A DNA stretch of 64,000 nucleotides from IDS-8 sp964607425 (GCA_964607425.1 CAZSKQ010000009.1:1-64000); one strand, 5' to 3'. Shown: positions 53,215 through 62,736, counted from the stretch's first letter. Notes: generated by a model not told the origin, from the letters alone. A program made the numbers and translations.

Positions 53215-54255
53215 TCAGGCCAGTTGCGCCTCGAGTTCCGCCGCGCGGGTCAGGCCGGTATGGCTCGTGAGCACCCGCTCACGGGCTGCGCGGGCAAGGG
53301 CGGCGCGGTCGGTGTCAGGCATTTCCCTGACGAAATCGAGTACCTCCTCGCCGCTCGCGGCGACCAGGATCTCCGAGCCCACGCGGAAGATCTCGTCCAG
53401 CCCGGTCCAGTTGTCGGAAATCACCGGCGTACCGCAGCAGGCGGCTTCGAACAGCCGCACGCTGGGCGAATAGCCCATGCGCCGCATGCTCGCGCGCGTG
53501 ACATTGAGGGTGAAGCGCTGGCTGCAATAAAAGCCCGCGTGCTCGTGCGGCGCGAGGTGCGCGACGTGGCGGACGTTCCCCGGCCACTCGGCTGCGTCCG
53601 GGTATTGCGCGCCGGCAATGACGAAGCGGCCTTCGCTCCAGCGCGCGGCGGGTTCCAGCAGCATCGTTTTCACCGCGTGCTGCCGGTCCTCCGACCAGGT
53701 CCCGAGATAGCCGAGGTCGATCCCGTTTGGCACCGCGCGCGGCGCGTGCAGGTCCGGGTCGACGGAGCAGTAGAGTGCTACCGGGTTACGCGCGCCGAGG
53801 GCCTCGAGCTCGTCGAGCACGGTGCCGCCGGAAAAACTGAGGTAAAGATCGAAAGCCGGCAGCTGCTCACGATCGAGGTAATCGCAGCGGCCCTGCCGTA
53901 GCCGCGCGATGGTCACTGGTGTATCGATATCGTAGAAGGCCAGCGGTCCGCGGACAGCACGGCGCAGCTCGCGTATCAGCAACGGTGCTTCGCGAACGTA
54001 GGAGCCGATGATGACTGCATCCGCGGCCGCGAAATCGCGACGGTGCGCTGCGAGCAAGCCGGCCGCGGACTCGTAAAAGTGCAGCCACTCGCAATCCGGG
54101 AGGTCGCGATGGTCGGCATACCATGGTTCCTCGCGCTCGTAAAAGCGCACCTCGTGCCCGCGCCGCCGCAGTCCCTTGATCAGCGAGCGGTAGGTAGTCG
54201 CGTGGCCGTTCCCCCAGGAGGAACTCACGCTCAGGCCGACGAACGCGATTTTCAT
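53215..54255 (-). CDS. CgeB-like glycosyltransferase A
   Basis: 346-aa GT-B-fold protein of the CgeB/spore-maturation-like family. It opens MKIAFVGLSVSSSWGNGHATTYRSLIKGL; the C-terminal donor-site region reads GYSPSVRLFEAACCGTPVISDNW. It starts inside the stop of glycosyltransferase B (ATGA). Its C-terminal half closely parallels B and C, so the three seem to come from gene duplication. Sugar and acceptor unknown. Confidence 0.88.
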   Translation of the reverse strand: MKIAFVGLSVSSSWGNGHATTYRSLIKGLRRRGHEVRFYEREEPWYADHRDLPDCEWLHFYESAAGLLAAHRRDFAAADAVIIGSYVREAPLLIRELRRAVRGPLAFYDIDTPVTIARLRQGRCDYLDREQLPAFDLYLSFSGGTVLDELEALGARNPVALYCSVDPDLHAPRAVPNGIDLGYLGTWSEDRQHAVKTMLLEPAARWSEGRFVIAGAQYPDAAEWPGNVRHVAHLAPHEHAGFYCSQRFTLNVTRASMRRMGYSPSVRLFEAACCGTPVISDNWTGLDEIFRVGSEILVAASGEEVLDFVREMPDTDRAALARAARERVLTSHTGLTRAAELEAQLA

Positions 54256-55334
54256 CGGCCGCTTCCGTCCAGGAGCTCTTCGACCTGCGCCGCGCGCTGC
54301 GCGTAGGTGTGCTCCTCCAGCAGGCGCGCGCGCGCGCGGCGGCCGATCGCACGTGCCTCCTCCGGCGCCAGTTCCTTGATGATGCGCGCGACATCGTCGG
54401 CGTTTTCCGCCACCAGCACTTCCGCGCCCGGCTGCAGGAATGCCTCTATGCCGTCCCAGGCGTCGGAGATGAGGCAGGCACCCGAGCCCGCGGCCTCGAA
54501 CAGGCGCGTGGCGGGCGAGTAGCCGGTGCGGGCCATGTCGTCCCGGCTGATGTTGATTACCGCGGTCGCGCTTGCGTTGAAGGCGTTATGCTCGGCGGTG
54601 TAGACGTGCCCGACGTAACGCAGGTTCGGCAGGTCGTGCACGGCGTCGTCCCAGCCCGAGCCGCCGAGCACGAAGCGATGCCCGGCGAGGCGCCTGGCGG
54701 GGACGAAGAGGAACTCGCGCACGCGGTCCTCGCGATCCGGCAGCCGGTTGCCGAGGAAGCCCAGGTCGCCATCGAAGCGCTGGTCTTTCGCCACCGGGAA
54801 ATGGGTGGCGGGATCGAGTGCGTTGTAGATCACTTCGGCGCGTCGCGCGCCGAGCCTCGCATAGCGCTCGCGTACGGGATTGCCGCCGCCGTAACAGAGC
54901 ACGAAGTCGTAGTCCGGCAGCAGGGCGCGCAGCTTGTCCCCGGGATCGCCCTCGAGCCGTGCCAGCGTCGCCGGCGTGTCCACGTCCCAGAAGATCGTGC
55001 CGGTGCCGGCCGAGCCGAGCGCGGCGACTTCCCGCTCGAGCAGCTCGTCGTTGACGCCGATACCGCTCGCCTTGACCACGAAATCGCTGTGCGCCGCTTG
55101 CGCCAGGCATTGCTTCACCTGCTGCCAGTCCTCCGGTTCGTACACTGTCACCTCGCCCCAGGGCAGCTCGTCGAGATCGCGATGCTGTTGGCGGTCGAAC
55201 GCCCGCGGCTCGTAGAAGTGCAGGCGATGACCGCGCCGGTGCAGCGCGCAGGCGAGGCCGCGGTAATAGGTGGCCGCTCCGTTCCAGTACGCGGACAGGA
55301 TGCTGGAGACGAAGAAGCTTAAGTCCAGGCTCAT
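54252..55334 (-). CDS. CgeB-like glycosyltransferase B
   Basis: 360-aa GT-B protein related to A. It has FFVSSILSAYWNGAATYYRGLACAL at the N-terminus, FWDVDTPATLARL in the middle and TGYSPATRLFEAAGSGACLISDAWDG at the donor site. It is coupled by ATGA on both sides. The N-terminal acceptor domain differs from A and C, suggesting that each adds to a different acceptor. Confidence 0.88.
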   Translation of the reverse strand: MSLDLSFFVSSILSAYWNGAATYYRGLACALHRRGHRLHFYEPRAFDRQQHRDLDELPWGEVTVYEPEDWQQVKQCLAQAAHSDFVVKASGIGVNDELLEREVAALGSAGTGTIFWDVDTPATLARLEGDPGDKLRALLPDYDFVLCYGGGNPVRERYARLGARRAEVIYNALDPATHFPVAKDQRFDGDLGFLGNRLPDREDRVREFLFVPARRLAGHRFVLGGSGWDDAVHDLPNLRYVGHVYTAEHNAFNASATAVINISRDDMARTGYSPATRLFEAAGSGACLISDAWDGIEAFLQPGAEVLVAENADDVARIIKELAPEEARAIGRRARARLLEEHTYAQRAAQVEELLDGSGR

Positions 55335-56452
55335 ATCGCCGCTGCCGCGGGCGCCTTCGCCGTCAGCTCGGAGCAGATGTCGAGCAGCTCGTCGACGCGG
55401 TGCGCGCAGGTGTGTCGGCGCTCAATGGTTTCGCGGCCGGCGCGCGCGAGCTCCGCAGCCATGGCCGGGTCGTCCCGCAGGCGGCGCATCGCGGCGCGCA
55501 TCTCCTCGCCGTTGCGGACGGTGAGAAAATCGCGGCCGGGTTCGAACAAATCCTCCGAGTCGGACCAGGGTGCGGAGATCAGCGGGATGCCGCAGGCCAG
55601 AGCCTCGAACACGCGGATGGTCGGGATGCCGGGCAGCGAGTCGCGATAGAACCGCCGCGGCACGTGTACCGTGAAGCGATGCCGGTGGAACAGCTCCGGC
55701 ACGAGGTAGTTCGGCACCCAGCCGCGGTAATGCAGGCCCGCGCGCGCGAGCATCCCGAGGGCCGCGCGCGGATATCGGACACCGTACACTGAGCCGCGCA
55801 CGCCGCACTCGCGGGCCGGCTCGATGAGGAAGGTCGCGAGCTCGCGGTTGCGCTCGTCATCGCCCCAGTTGCCGATCCAAACGAGATCTTCGCCGGGTTC
55901 TACCTCCTTGCCGGCGGGCTTGAACACCCGCGTGTCGGCGGCCTCGTGCCACACCCAGGCGCGATCGCCCCAGCCGTGCCGGCGATAAATGTCCGCCACG
56001 GCCTCGCCGAACGCGAGCGTACCGTCGAAGTCGTCGAGCGGCAGGCGGCGCAGCTCGTGCGGCGCGCTCACCGCCCGGTGGTGCGTGTCATGAAACAGGA
56101 GCCGGTAATGCGAGCGCGTGATCTTCCTGTGCATGCCGAGCTTCTCGAGCAGCGCCGGCGGGTTCCATTCGTGGGCAATGACGACATCGGCGCCGTCGAG
56201 TGCCGCGTCGATGTCGAGCGTGTCGAGCGTGTAGCGCCGCGGTTGCAGGAGCGGATAGTGGCGGCGGAAGCCGTCGATGGTGGCGGCGCCCTCGGTGCGG
56301 ATGAGCTGCCTCAGGCTCCAGCCGTCTGCCGGCTCGTACGCCATGACCTTGTGGCCGCGCGCGACGAGCTCCGTCGTGATGCCGCGCAGGAAATGCGCGT
56401 TGCCGTGGTTCCAGTCGGAGGTCAGCGAATGGCAGAAGAAAACGAATTTCAT
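55331..56452 (-). CDS. CgeB-like glycosyltransferase C
   Basis: 373-aa GT-B protein: MKFVFFCHSLTSDWNHGNAHFLRGI, then HDTHHRAVSAPHELRRL and a donor-site segment IRVFEALACGIPLISAPWSDSEDLF. The ATG at 56452 has GGAGAAGGG upstream, and the long frame extending to 56917 lies inside the next gene. It begins 22 nt after the stop of glycosyltransferase D, the largest gap inside the operon. Confidence 0.88.
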   Translation of the reverse strand: MKFVFFCHSLTSDWNHGNAHFLRGITTELVARGHKVMAYEPADGWSLRQLIRTEGAATIDGFRRHYPLLQPRRYTLDTLDIDAALDGADVVIAHEWNPPALLEKLGMHRKITRSHYRLLFHDTHHRAVSAPHELRRLPLDDFDGTLAFGEAVADIYRRHGWGDRAWVWHEAADTRVFKPAGKEVEPGEDLVWIGNWGDDERNRELATFLIEPARECGVRGSVYGVRYPRAALGMLARAGLHYRGWVPNYLVPELFHRHRFTVHVPRRFYRDSLPGIPTIRVFEALACGIPLISAPWSDSEDLFEPGRDFLTVRNGEEMRAAMRRLRDDPAMAAELARAGRETIERRHTCAHRVDELLDICSELTAKAPAAAAI

Positions 56453-56474
56453 ACCCTTCTCCCTGTTGTTGTCG

Positions 56475-57626
56475 TTACTGGATAGCGCTCGTCCCGGGCC
56501 GGGCCCGCGTTGACAAGCTGTCGGGTCGATACTTCGTATCCGCGGCGGCCTCGGCCAGCTTGCGGTACTCGGCCGCGTAGGCTTCGGCCATGGCGCGGGC
56601 GCTGTAGCGGAGCGCGCGCTTGCGCGCGGCCAGGCCCAGCCGCCGCCGCTCGTGCATGTCGTGCAGCAGGCGCTGCAGGATAGTGCGCAGCGCGCGCGTA
56701 TCGTCCGGGTCGACGAACAGCGCAGCGTCGTCCCACAGCTCGCGCAGCGAGGGTATGTCGCCCAGCACCAGGGGACAGGCCGAGAGCGCCGCTTCGAGGA
56801 CCGCCATGCCGAACGGCTCGTAGCGCGCCGGGTGCGCGAATGTAGCGGCGCGCCGGAAATAGGGCATGAGCTGCGCGCGCGGCAGGTTGCCGAGCAGCAC
56901 GACGCCGGGTGCGCCATTGTGCCGGTCGAGGTCGCCGTTACCGGCGACCATCACAGGGGCATCGAGTGCCGGTGCCACGGCGGCAAGCTGACGCAGGTTC
57001 TTCGCCTCGTCCCAGATGCGGCCGACGCCGAGCACGAAGCGTCCGCCCGGCAGGCGGGCGCCGGACCACAGCCCCGCGTCGACCCCGTTGTAGATCACGC
57101 CCGCGCGCCCGTTCAGGTTGACCTCCTCGTAGCATTGCGAAAAGGCGTGCAGGTGCGCGGCGGTGGGTGCAATGACCCGCCCGGCAATGCACAAGGCGCG
57201 AATCACGCACTGGCGATAGCGCTTCCAGTCCGCGCCCGGGTCGCCGCCGCGGATGGCACGCCACCAGGAATGCACGCAGGAGTGCGTCACCAGCAGGACG
57301 GGTACGTCGAGGCGGCGCAACGCCGGTCCGTAGGAATTGAGGTGCACGACGTCGGGGCGCGTGCCTGCGACCAGCGATGCCACCCAGTCGGCGGCGCGCG
57401 GCAGATCGTCCCAGGGGTTCTCCATCCATTCCAGGCGGTAGGCCGATTCGTGCAGCGTCACGTTTTCCAGGCGCTCGATCTGCCGGCGTTCCGACGGATG
57501 CAGCTTCCCGCCCATGCACACGAGGACGACCTCGCAGTCGTGTGCTCCAAGCGCCCGGCACAGCTCCAGCGAATACGACCAGACACCCCCGACGGAGTCG
57601 GTTGTCATCAGGATACGCATGGTCAT
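56475..57626 (-). CDS. GT4-family glycosyltransferase D
   Basis: 383-aa retaining GT4-type transferase. The N-terminal MRILMTTDSVGGVWSYSLEL, VYNG-like VIYNGVDAG, GRIWDEAKNLRQLAAVAP and the donor-site EPFGMAVLEAALSACPLVLGD (E-x7-E) are all visible. It is more canonical than the three CgeB-like enzymes. It overlaps the Gfo/Idh gene stop (ATGA). It ends in a short disordered basic tail. Confidence 0.9.
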   Translation of the reverse strand: MTMRILMTTDSVGGVWSYSLELCRALGAHDCEVVLVCMGGKLHPSERRQIERLENVTLHESAYRLEWMENPWDDLPRAADWVASLVAGTRPDVVHLNSYGPALRRLDVPVLLVTHSCVHSWWRAIRGGDPGADWKRYRQCVIRALCIAGRVIAPTAAHLHAFSQCYEEVNLNGRAGVIYNGVDAGLWSGARLPGGRFVLGVGRIWDEAKNLRQLAAVAPALDAPVMVAGNGDLDRHNGAPGVVLLGNLPRAQLMPYFRRAATFAHPARYEPFGMAVLEAALSACPLVLGDIPSLRELWDDAALFVDPDDTRALRTILQRLLHDMHERRRLGLAARKRALRYSARAMAEAYAAEYRKLAEAAADTKYRPDSLSTRARPGTSAIQ

Positions 57627-58660
57627 CCTCCTTCCAGGACGCGCCCGTAAACTTCGTCGATCACGCCCGCGGTAGTCACGAGCGGCGCGAGATCGTGGCT
57701 CGTGCCGCTGCCGGCACGCAGTCGCCCGGCCCAGTCGAGGAGCGCGCGCCCGGGCCAGGGATCGGGCGGCGCACCGAGCAGCTCCGCTTCGGCGCCGCGC
57801 GTTATGAGGATTTCGAAGTCGTAGAACGAGCCGTCGACGTTCCTGAGCTCGGCGCCGCCACGGGTGCCGAACAGGCGGCAGCCGATTGCAGCGCCGCGGC
57901 CGACGGAGGCGCGCCAGGAGCAGGCCAGGTGCGCAGCCAGGCCGCTGCCGTAATCGACGTCCACCAGCGCGAGATCCTCGGGTTCGCGCAGCGGCGGATG
58001 CAGCAGCCGGCCTTCTTTGAAGCAGCGCGCCCGCACGGCGGCGGGATCGCGCGCGCCTATGAGCCAGTGACAGAGGTCCAGCAGGTGGCAGCCGAGATCG
58101 AGCAGGCAGCCGCCGCCGGCGCGTTCGATGTCGTAATACCAGGCCGCGTCCGGCCCATAAGCGTTATGGAAGCAGAGCTCGGCGGCGGTTATCGTGCCGA
58201 TCTCGCCGGCATCGACACGGCGCTTCAGCTCGGGCATGCCGGCGAGCCAGCGATAAGACCAGTCGACGGCCAGCGGCAGGTCGCGCCGCCTGGCCATATC
58301 GACCAGCCGCTCGGTCCCGCCGCGCGAGAGCGCCAGCGGCTTTTGCACGAAGACCGCGATGCCGCGTTCCAGCGCGGCGGCGGCCTGCGGCTCGTGCAAC
58401 GCATTCGGGGTCGCGATCACAATGCCATCGAGCGGCTGCTCGATGAGTTCCTCGAAGCGGCCGCATACCGCCGGCGGATGCCGCAGGGCGCGCAATGCGT
58501 CGCCCACGCGGCCCCGGTCCGGCTCGCACAGTGCCGCGACATCGGCGCTTCCGGAGGCGGCGAGCACCTGCATGCGCTGCGTGCCGATCCAGCCGAGGCC
58601 GGCGAAGCCCAGCCGCGGTTTGGCGTTGTCGAACTCGCTTTCCTTGAGCGCTACAGACAT
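57623..58660 (-). CDS. Gfo/Idh/MocA-family oxidoreductase
   Basis: 345-aa sugar dehydrogenase-like protein. Nucleotide loop FAGLGWIGTQRMQVL, QKPLALSRGGTERLV in the place of the usual EKP motif, and CLLDLGCHLLDLCHWL with the catalytic Asp/His region. Members oxidise or reduce sugar hydroxyls in nucleotide-sugar pathways. It overlaps the upstream alcohol dehydrogenase by 10 nt and the downstream glycosyltransferase by 4 nt. Confidence 0.9.
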   Translation of the reverse strand: MSVALKESEFDNAKPRLGFAGLGWIGTQRMQVLAASGSADVAALCEPDRGRVGDALRALRHPPAVCGRFEELIEQPLDGIVIATPNALHEPQAAAALERGIAVFVQKPLALSRGGTERLVDMARRRDLPLAVDWSYRWLAGMPELKRRVDAGEIGTITAAELCFHNAYGPDAAWYYDIERAGGGCLLDLGCHLLDLCHWLIGARDPAAVRARCFKEGRLLHPPLREPEDLALVDVDYGSGLAAHLACSWRASVGRGAAIGCRLFGTRGGAELRNVDGSFYDFEILITRGAEAELLGAPPDPWPGRALLDWAGRLRAGSGTSHDLAPLVTTAGVIDEVYGRVLEGG

Positions 58661-59577
58661 AGCACGGCTTTCGTGAACCCGTTTGGCCGCTGCTCCATCA
58701 GCTCGAATGCGCTGTCGATGTCGTCCAGCGGCAGGCTGTGCGTGAACAAAGGCCAGGGATCCAGGCGTTTCTGCCCGATCGCCTCAAGCGCGGCGCGTAT
58801 GCCGCTGACGTAGCGCCCGGGCTCGCGTTCGTGCGCGTTGATGACGTCAATGCCTTTCCAGTTCCATTCCTGCATGTCCACCGAGCGCAGGCCTTCCTGG
58901 TGATACCCGGCGACGACGAGGCGGCCGCGAATGCCCACCAGCTTGCTGGCTGCATCGAGACCTGCCTGGGTGCCGGTGCATTCGACGACGCAGGGCCAGG
59001 TATCCCCGCAGTCGGCGCTTTCGCCGAGCGGGCGCGCCGCGACGGCGCCCTGTTCGCGCGCACGCATTCGTGACCACCGGCGCTGCGAAAAGGCGGTGAC
59101 GGCGGCCCCCGCTGCCGCCGCGACCTGGATGACCATGCCGCCGATGAAACCGGCGCCCACCACGGCCACCGGCATACCGGGCGCGATGGCGGCGCGGTCG
59201 CATACGTTCATGCCGCAGGCCAGCGCTTCGCCCGGGAAGGGCCGGTCGTCGAGACTGGAGGGTAGCTGCACGAGCTGGTCGGCGAGCGCGAGGTCGTACT
59301 CGGCGTACGCGCGGTACGAGAGGCCGGTGACGCGGTCGCCGGGTGCGAAGCCCGTGACGCCGTCGCCGCATTCGATCACGCGTCCCCAGGGCTCGTGGCC
59401 CGGCGAACCCGCGGCCAGCGGATAGGAGAACCACGGGCGTCCCTGCCAGGCGGGTAACGTCGAGGCACACACGCCGCAGCCTTCGAGCTGCAGCAGCACC
59501 TCGCCCCTTCCGGGCGCGGTGACGTCGCGCGTTTCCAGCGACGAGCGGCCGTTACCCTGCAGTACCGCGGCCCTCAT
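58651..59577 (-). CDS. Zinc-type alcohol dehydrogenase (MDR family)
   Basis: 308-aa medium-chain dehydrogenase: catalytic-zinc region GCGVCASTL, GHEPWGRV and the NAD(P) loop VAVVGAGFIGGM. The structural-zinc lobe appears to be missing, and the protein is shorter than usual (about 340-350 aa), as in the 2-deoxy-scyllo-inosamine dehydrogenase or threonine-dehydrogenase-like branches. Paired with the Gfo/Idh enzyme it may form an oxidation/reduction step on a cyclitol or sugar; this is inference. It is coupled to the epimerase gene by ATGA. Confidence 0.85.
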   Translation of the reverse strand: MRAAVLQGNGRSSLETRDVTAPGRGEVLLQLEGCGVCASTLPAWQGRPWFSYPLAAGSPGHEPWGRVIECGDGVTGFAPGDRVTGLSYRAYAEYDLALADQLVQLPSSLDDRPFPGEALACGMNVCDRAAIAPGMPVAVVGAGFIGGMVIQVAAAAGAAVTAFSQRRWSRMRAREQGAVAARPLGESADCGDTWPCVVECTGTQAGLDAASKLVGIRGRLVVAGYHQEGLRSVDMQEWNWKGIDVINAHEREPGRYVSGIRAALEAIGQKRLDPWPLFTHSLPLDDIDSAFELMEQRPNGFTKAVLCL

Positions 59578-60659
59578 GGCCGGGTCTCGGGTTGGCTTGA
59601 TGCCAGGGGTTGCGGCCGCCGCGCGGAGGTTTCGAGCAGCCACGCCCACAGCGCATCGATGCCCTCTTCGGGCGAGGTCACGGGGTGCCAGGCGGTAAAC
59701 GAGGAGAATCGGCGGTAATCCGCCGCGAACCACGGCTGGTCGCCGAGCCGCGGTGCGTCGAAGGCTACGTCCAGCGGCCGCCCCGAGCGCCGCTCGGCGC
59801 CGGCGATCAGTTCCCTGAGGCTCAGCGTGTTGGCCGTGCCGCCGCCGATGTTGAACGCCTGGCCCGCGAGCCGGGGCAGGTCGCGGCGAGCCGCGAGCAG
59901 CGCCTCCAGGAAGTCGTCGATGTAGAGCAGGTCGCGAACCTGTCGCCCGTCGCCGTAGATCGTCAGGCGCCTGTCGTCGAGGGCGGTGCGCAGGAAGTGT
60001 GCCACCCAGCCCTGGTCGCTGGTGGCGTGCTGGTGCGGGCCGTAGATGCAGCTCATCCGGAACACCACGGCTTCCAGGAGGAAGCTGCGGCAGTAGTCCA
60101 GCACGTACTGGTCCGCCGCACCTTTGGAACAACCGTAAGGGCTGATGAAATCCAGCGGCCGCGACTCGTCGACGCCGTAGCGCCCGAGCGACTCGTCGTC
60201 CGGCACGACGCGATTGCCGTCGCGCCGGATCCCGACGTCCGGCAGCGCGCCGTAGACCTTGTTCGTGGAGGCGAACAGGAGGCCCGGCCGGTGACTGCTG
60301 GAGCGGATCGCTTCGAGCACATTCAACGTGCCGGCGAGGTTCACCGCATGGTCTTCCAGCGGCCGTTCGAGGCTGGTCGTGACCGCAACCTGCGCGGCGA
60401 AATGGAACACGAAGGAGGCACGGTCCACCGCCTCCGTCACCGCCGCGCCGTCGCGGATATCGGCGTCGACGTGCTGCATGCGCGCGCCGAAGCGACCGGC
60501 AAGCCAGCGCAGGTTGTCGTCGACGCCCGGGCGCGAAAGATTGTCCAGGAGCAACACGCTTTTCCCGTCGGTGAGCAGCCGAGCGGCCAGGTTGCTGCCG
60601 ATGAAGCCGGCGCCGCCCGTAATCAGCACCGGGTCCGGCGACGCAGCAAGGCTGCTCAC
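59574..60659 (-). CDS. NAD-dependent sugar epimerase/dehydratase 1 (CDP-paratose epimerase-like)
   Basis: 361-aa extended SDR: ITGGAGFIGSNLAARLL loop, FHFAAQVAV, STNKVYG, active-site SPYGCSKGAADQYV (Tyr-x3-Lys) and the sugar-binding GDGRQVRDLLYIDD. The NKVYG and SKG patterns resemble CDP-tyvelose/paratose 2-epimerases more than GalE. The start is GTG 60659, overlapping the stop of the next gene (GTGA); the long frame upstream is out of context. Confidence 0.88.
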   Translation of the reverse strand: MSSLAASPDPVLITGGAGFIGSNLAARLLTDGKSVLLLDNLSRPGVDDNLRWLAGRFGARMQHVDADIRDGAAVTEAVDRASFVFHFAAQVAVTTSLERPLEDHAVNLAGTLNVLEAIRSSSHRPGLLFASTNKVYGALPDVGIRRDGNRVVPDDESLGRYGVDESRPLDFISPYGCSKGAADQYVLDYCRSFLLEAVVFRMSCIYGPHQHATSDQGWVAHFLRTALDDRRLTIYGDGRQVRDLLYIDDFLEALLAARRDLPRLAGQAFNIGGGTANTLSLRELIAGAERRSGRPLDVAFDAPRLGDQPWFAADYRRFSSFTAWHPVTSPEEGIDALWAWLLETSARRPQPLASSQPETRP

Positions 60660-61768
60660 AGGGTCAACCCGCGCCGCGACAGCTCGGCGGCGGCCGTGGC
60701 GGCACGGTCGGTAGCCCGCTGCAGCCGCAGCCACTCTGCCAGTTCCTCGATTCCCTCCTCGAAGGTGACTCGGGGACGGTAGTCGAGACGCTCTCGAGCG
60801 CGCGAGATGTCGGCGAAGCAATGCCGCACGTCGCCGACGCGGTACTTGCCCTCGAGCTGCGGCTCGATGTCGCGATCGAGCACGCCGGCCAGGGTACGCG
60901 CGACCTGGTCGATGGTTACCGCCCGCCCGCTGCCGATGTTGATGGCGCAGTCGGCAACCGACGGGTTCTCGAGCGCAAGGCGGAAGGCGTGTGCCACATC
61001 GCGTACGTTGACGAAATCGCGCATTTGCGCCCCGTCCTCGTAGATCAGTGGTACGTTGCCGTTCAGCAGGCGGCAGGCGAAGATGGCCATTACGCCGGTG
61101 TACGGATTGGACAGCGCCTGGCGCGGCCCGTAGACGTTGAACAGGCGCAGCGCAACGGTCGAAATGGAATACGCCGCGCCAAACATCAGGCACAGCAGCT
61201 CCTGGTCGTACTTCGTGAGGGCATACGGCGAGGAGGGCACCGGGACAACATGTTCGGGGGTGGGGATCGCCGTCAATGGCGAGCCAGCCTGGTCCCGCAG
61301 TTCCCAGTCGCGCCTGGCAAGCTGTTCCCGGCTGCGCCCGGGCGGATGCAGCACGTCGCCGCGGCTGTCGACGTACGCACCTTCGCCGTACACGCTCATG
61401 CTGGAGGCAACCACGAATCGCTGGAGTTCCTGCCCGTTGATGGCTTCCAGCAGCGTCGCCGTACCGAGGTCGTTCACGCCCACGTAGTGACGCAGTTGGT
61501 ACATGCTCTGGCCGACGCCGACGGCGGCGGCAAGATGCACCACCCCGTCGACGCCGGCCACGGCGCGGGCGACCGCCTCCGGATCGCGTATGTCGCCCTC
61601 GATCAGTTCGATCTCGTCACTCAGCCATTCCGGAAAGCTGCCGCTCTCGTGAACCTGGCGGTCGAGCACGTCGAGGACGCGCACGCCGTAGCCGGCGTCC
61701 AGCAACTCCTCCGCGAGGTGGCCGCCGATGAATCCTGCTCCCCCGGTTATCAGCACCTTTCTAATCAT
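60656..61768 (-). CDS. NAD-dependent sugar epimerase/dehydratase 2
   Basis: 370-aa extended SDR. It has LITGGAGFIGGHLAEELL, VVHLAAAVGVGQS, SSMSVYGEG, SSPYALTKYDQELL (Tyr-x3-Lys) and FNVYGPRQALSNPYTGVMAIF, typical of GalE-like UDP-sugar 4-epimerases. A Glu-rich, Pro-rich insert (about 145-170) is unusual. It is coupled on both sides (ATGA with the decarboxylase-like gene, GTGA with epimerase 1). Confidence 0.9.
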   Translation of the reverse strand: MIRKVLITGGAGFIGGHLAEELLDAGYGVRVLDVLDRQVHESGSFPEWLSDEIELIEGDIRDPEAVARAVAGVDGVVHLAAAVGVGQSMYQLRHYVGVNDLGTATLLEAINGQELQRFVVASSMSVYGEGAYVDSRGDVLHPPGRSREQLARRDWELRDQAGSPLTAIPTPEHVVPVPSSPYALTKYDQELLCLMFGAAYSISTVALRLFNVYGPRQALSNPYTGVMAIFACRLLNGNVPLIYEDGAQMRDFVNVRDVAHAFRLALENPSVADCAINIGSGRAVTIDQVARTLAGVLDRDIEPQLEGKYRVGDVRHCFADISRARERLDYRPRVTFEEGIEELAEWLRLQRATDRAATAAAELSRRGLTL

Positions 61769-62736
61769 TGAACGGCGGCGGCGGTTTTGATCGGCGGGAA
61801 GTCGCGGTCGCGCAGCACGCGGCTGAAGTAATGCATGGTCCGCGTCAGGCCGTCCTCGAGCCGGGTCGACGGCACCCAGCCGAGCGCCCGCCGCGCGCGC
61901 GCGATGTCGGGGCAACGGCGGGCCGGGTCGTCGACCGGGAGCGGCCGGAATATGATGTCCGACTTCGACCCGGTCAGCTTGAGGATGGTCTGGGCGAGGT
62001 GCAGCACGGTGATCTCCTCGGGATTGCCGAGGTTCACCGGATCGGGCAGCGGTTGCTTCAGATTGAGCAGCCGCACCAAGCCTTCCACAAGATCGTCCAC
62101 GTAGCAAAAGGAGCGGGTATGCTCACCGTCGCCGTAGATCGTCAGCGGCTCCTCCCTGATAGCCTGTGTCAACAGGTTCGAGACCGCGCGCCCGTCGTCG
62201 ATGCGCATACGCGGCCCGTAGGTATTGAAGATACGAACGACGGAGCAGCGTACGTCGCGCTTCTGGTACAGGTAGCAGATGGTTTCCGCGCAGCGCTTTG
62301 CTTCGTCATAGCAGGCGCGCGGGCCCATCGTCTTCACGTTTCCCAGGTAATTCTCTTTTTGCGGGTGCTGCGCGGGATTGCCGTAAACTTCGCTGCTCGA
62401 GGCATAGATGAAATGACTCCCGGTATCTTCGGCGAGCTGCAGGAGATTGAGCGTGCCTTCGACGTTGGTGCGCAGGGTGAGCTCGGGCTCGAGCTGGTAA
62501 TGCACGGGCGAGGCGGGGCTGGCCAGGTTGAAGATCGCGTCCACCGGCAGCCAGATCGGTTCGAGCACGCTGCGCTCGATAAATGTGAAGCGCGGAGAAG
62601 ACAAGAGCCCCGCCACGTTCTCCCGGCGGCCCGTCAGCAGGTTATCGAGGCAGAAAACGCTATGGCCGCCGGACAGGAGCATTCGGCACAAGTGCGACCC
62701 CACGAAGCCGGCCCCCCCTGCAACGAGTATCTTCAT
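61765..62736 (-). CDS. UDP-glucuronate decarboxylase-like protein (UDP-xylose synthase)
   Basis: 323-aa extended SDR of the Uxs family, which converts UDP-glucuronate to UDP-xylose. The diagnostic active-site segment GPRACYDEAKRCAET (Tyr-x3-Lys) and FNTYGPRMRIDDGRAVSNL, GEHTRSFCYVDDLV match. The DNLLTGRRENV loop is for NAD binding. It is the first gene of the ten-gene operon, with GGAGAAG before the ATG. It suggests a pentose (UDP-xylose, or arabinose after epimerisation) as building block. Confidence 0.92.
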   Translation of the reverse strand: MKILVAGGAGFVGSHLCRMLLSGGHSVFCLDNLLTGRRENVAGLLSSPRFTFIERSVLEPIWLPVDAIFNLASPASPVHYQLEPELTLRTNVEGTLNLLQLAEDTGSHFIYASSSEVYGNPAQHPQKENYLGNVKTMGPRACYDEAKRCAETICYLYQKRDVRCSVVRIFNTYGPRMRIDDGRAVSNLLTQAIREEPLTIYGDGEHTRSFCYVDDLVEGLVRLLNLKQPLPDPVNLGNPEEITVLHLAQTILKLTGSKSDIIFRPLPVDDPARRCPDIARARRALGWVPSTRLEDGLTRTMHYFSRVLRDRDFPPIKTAAAVQ

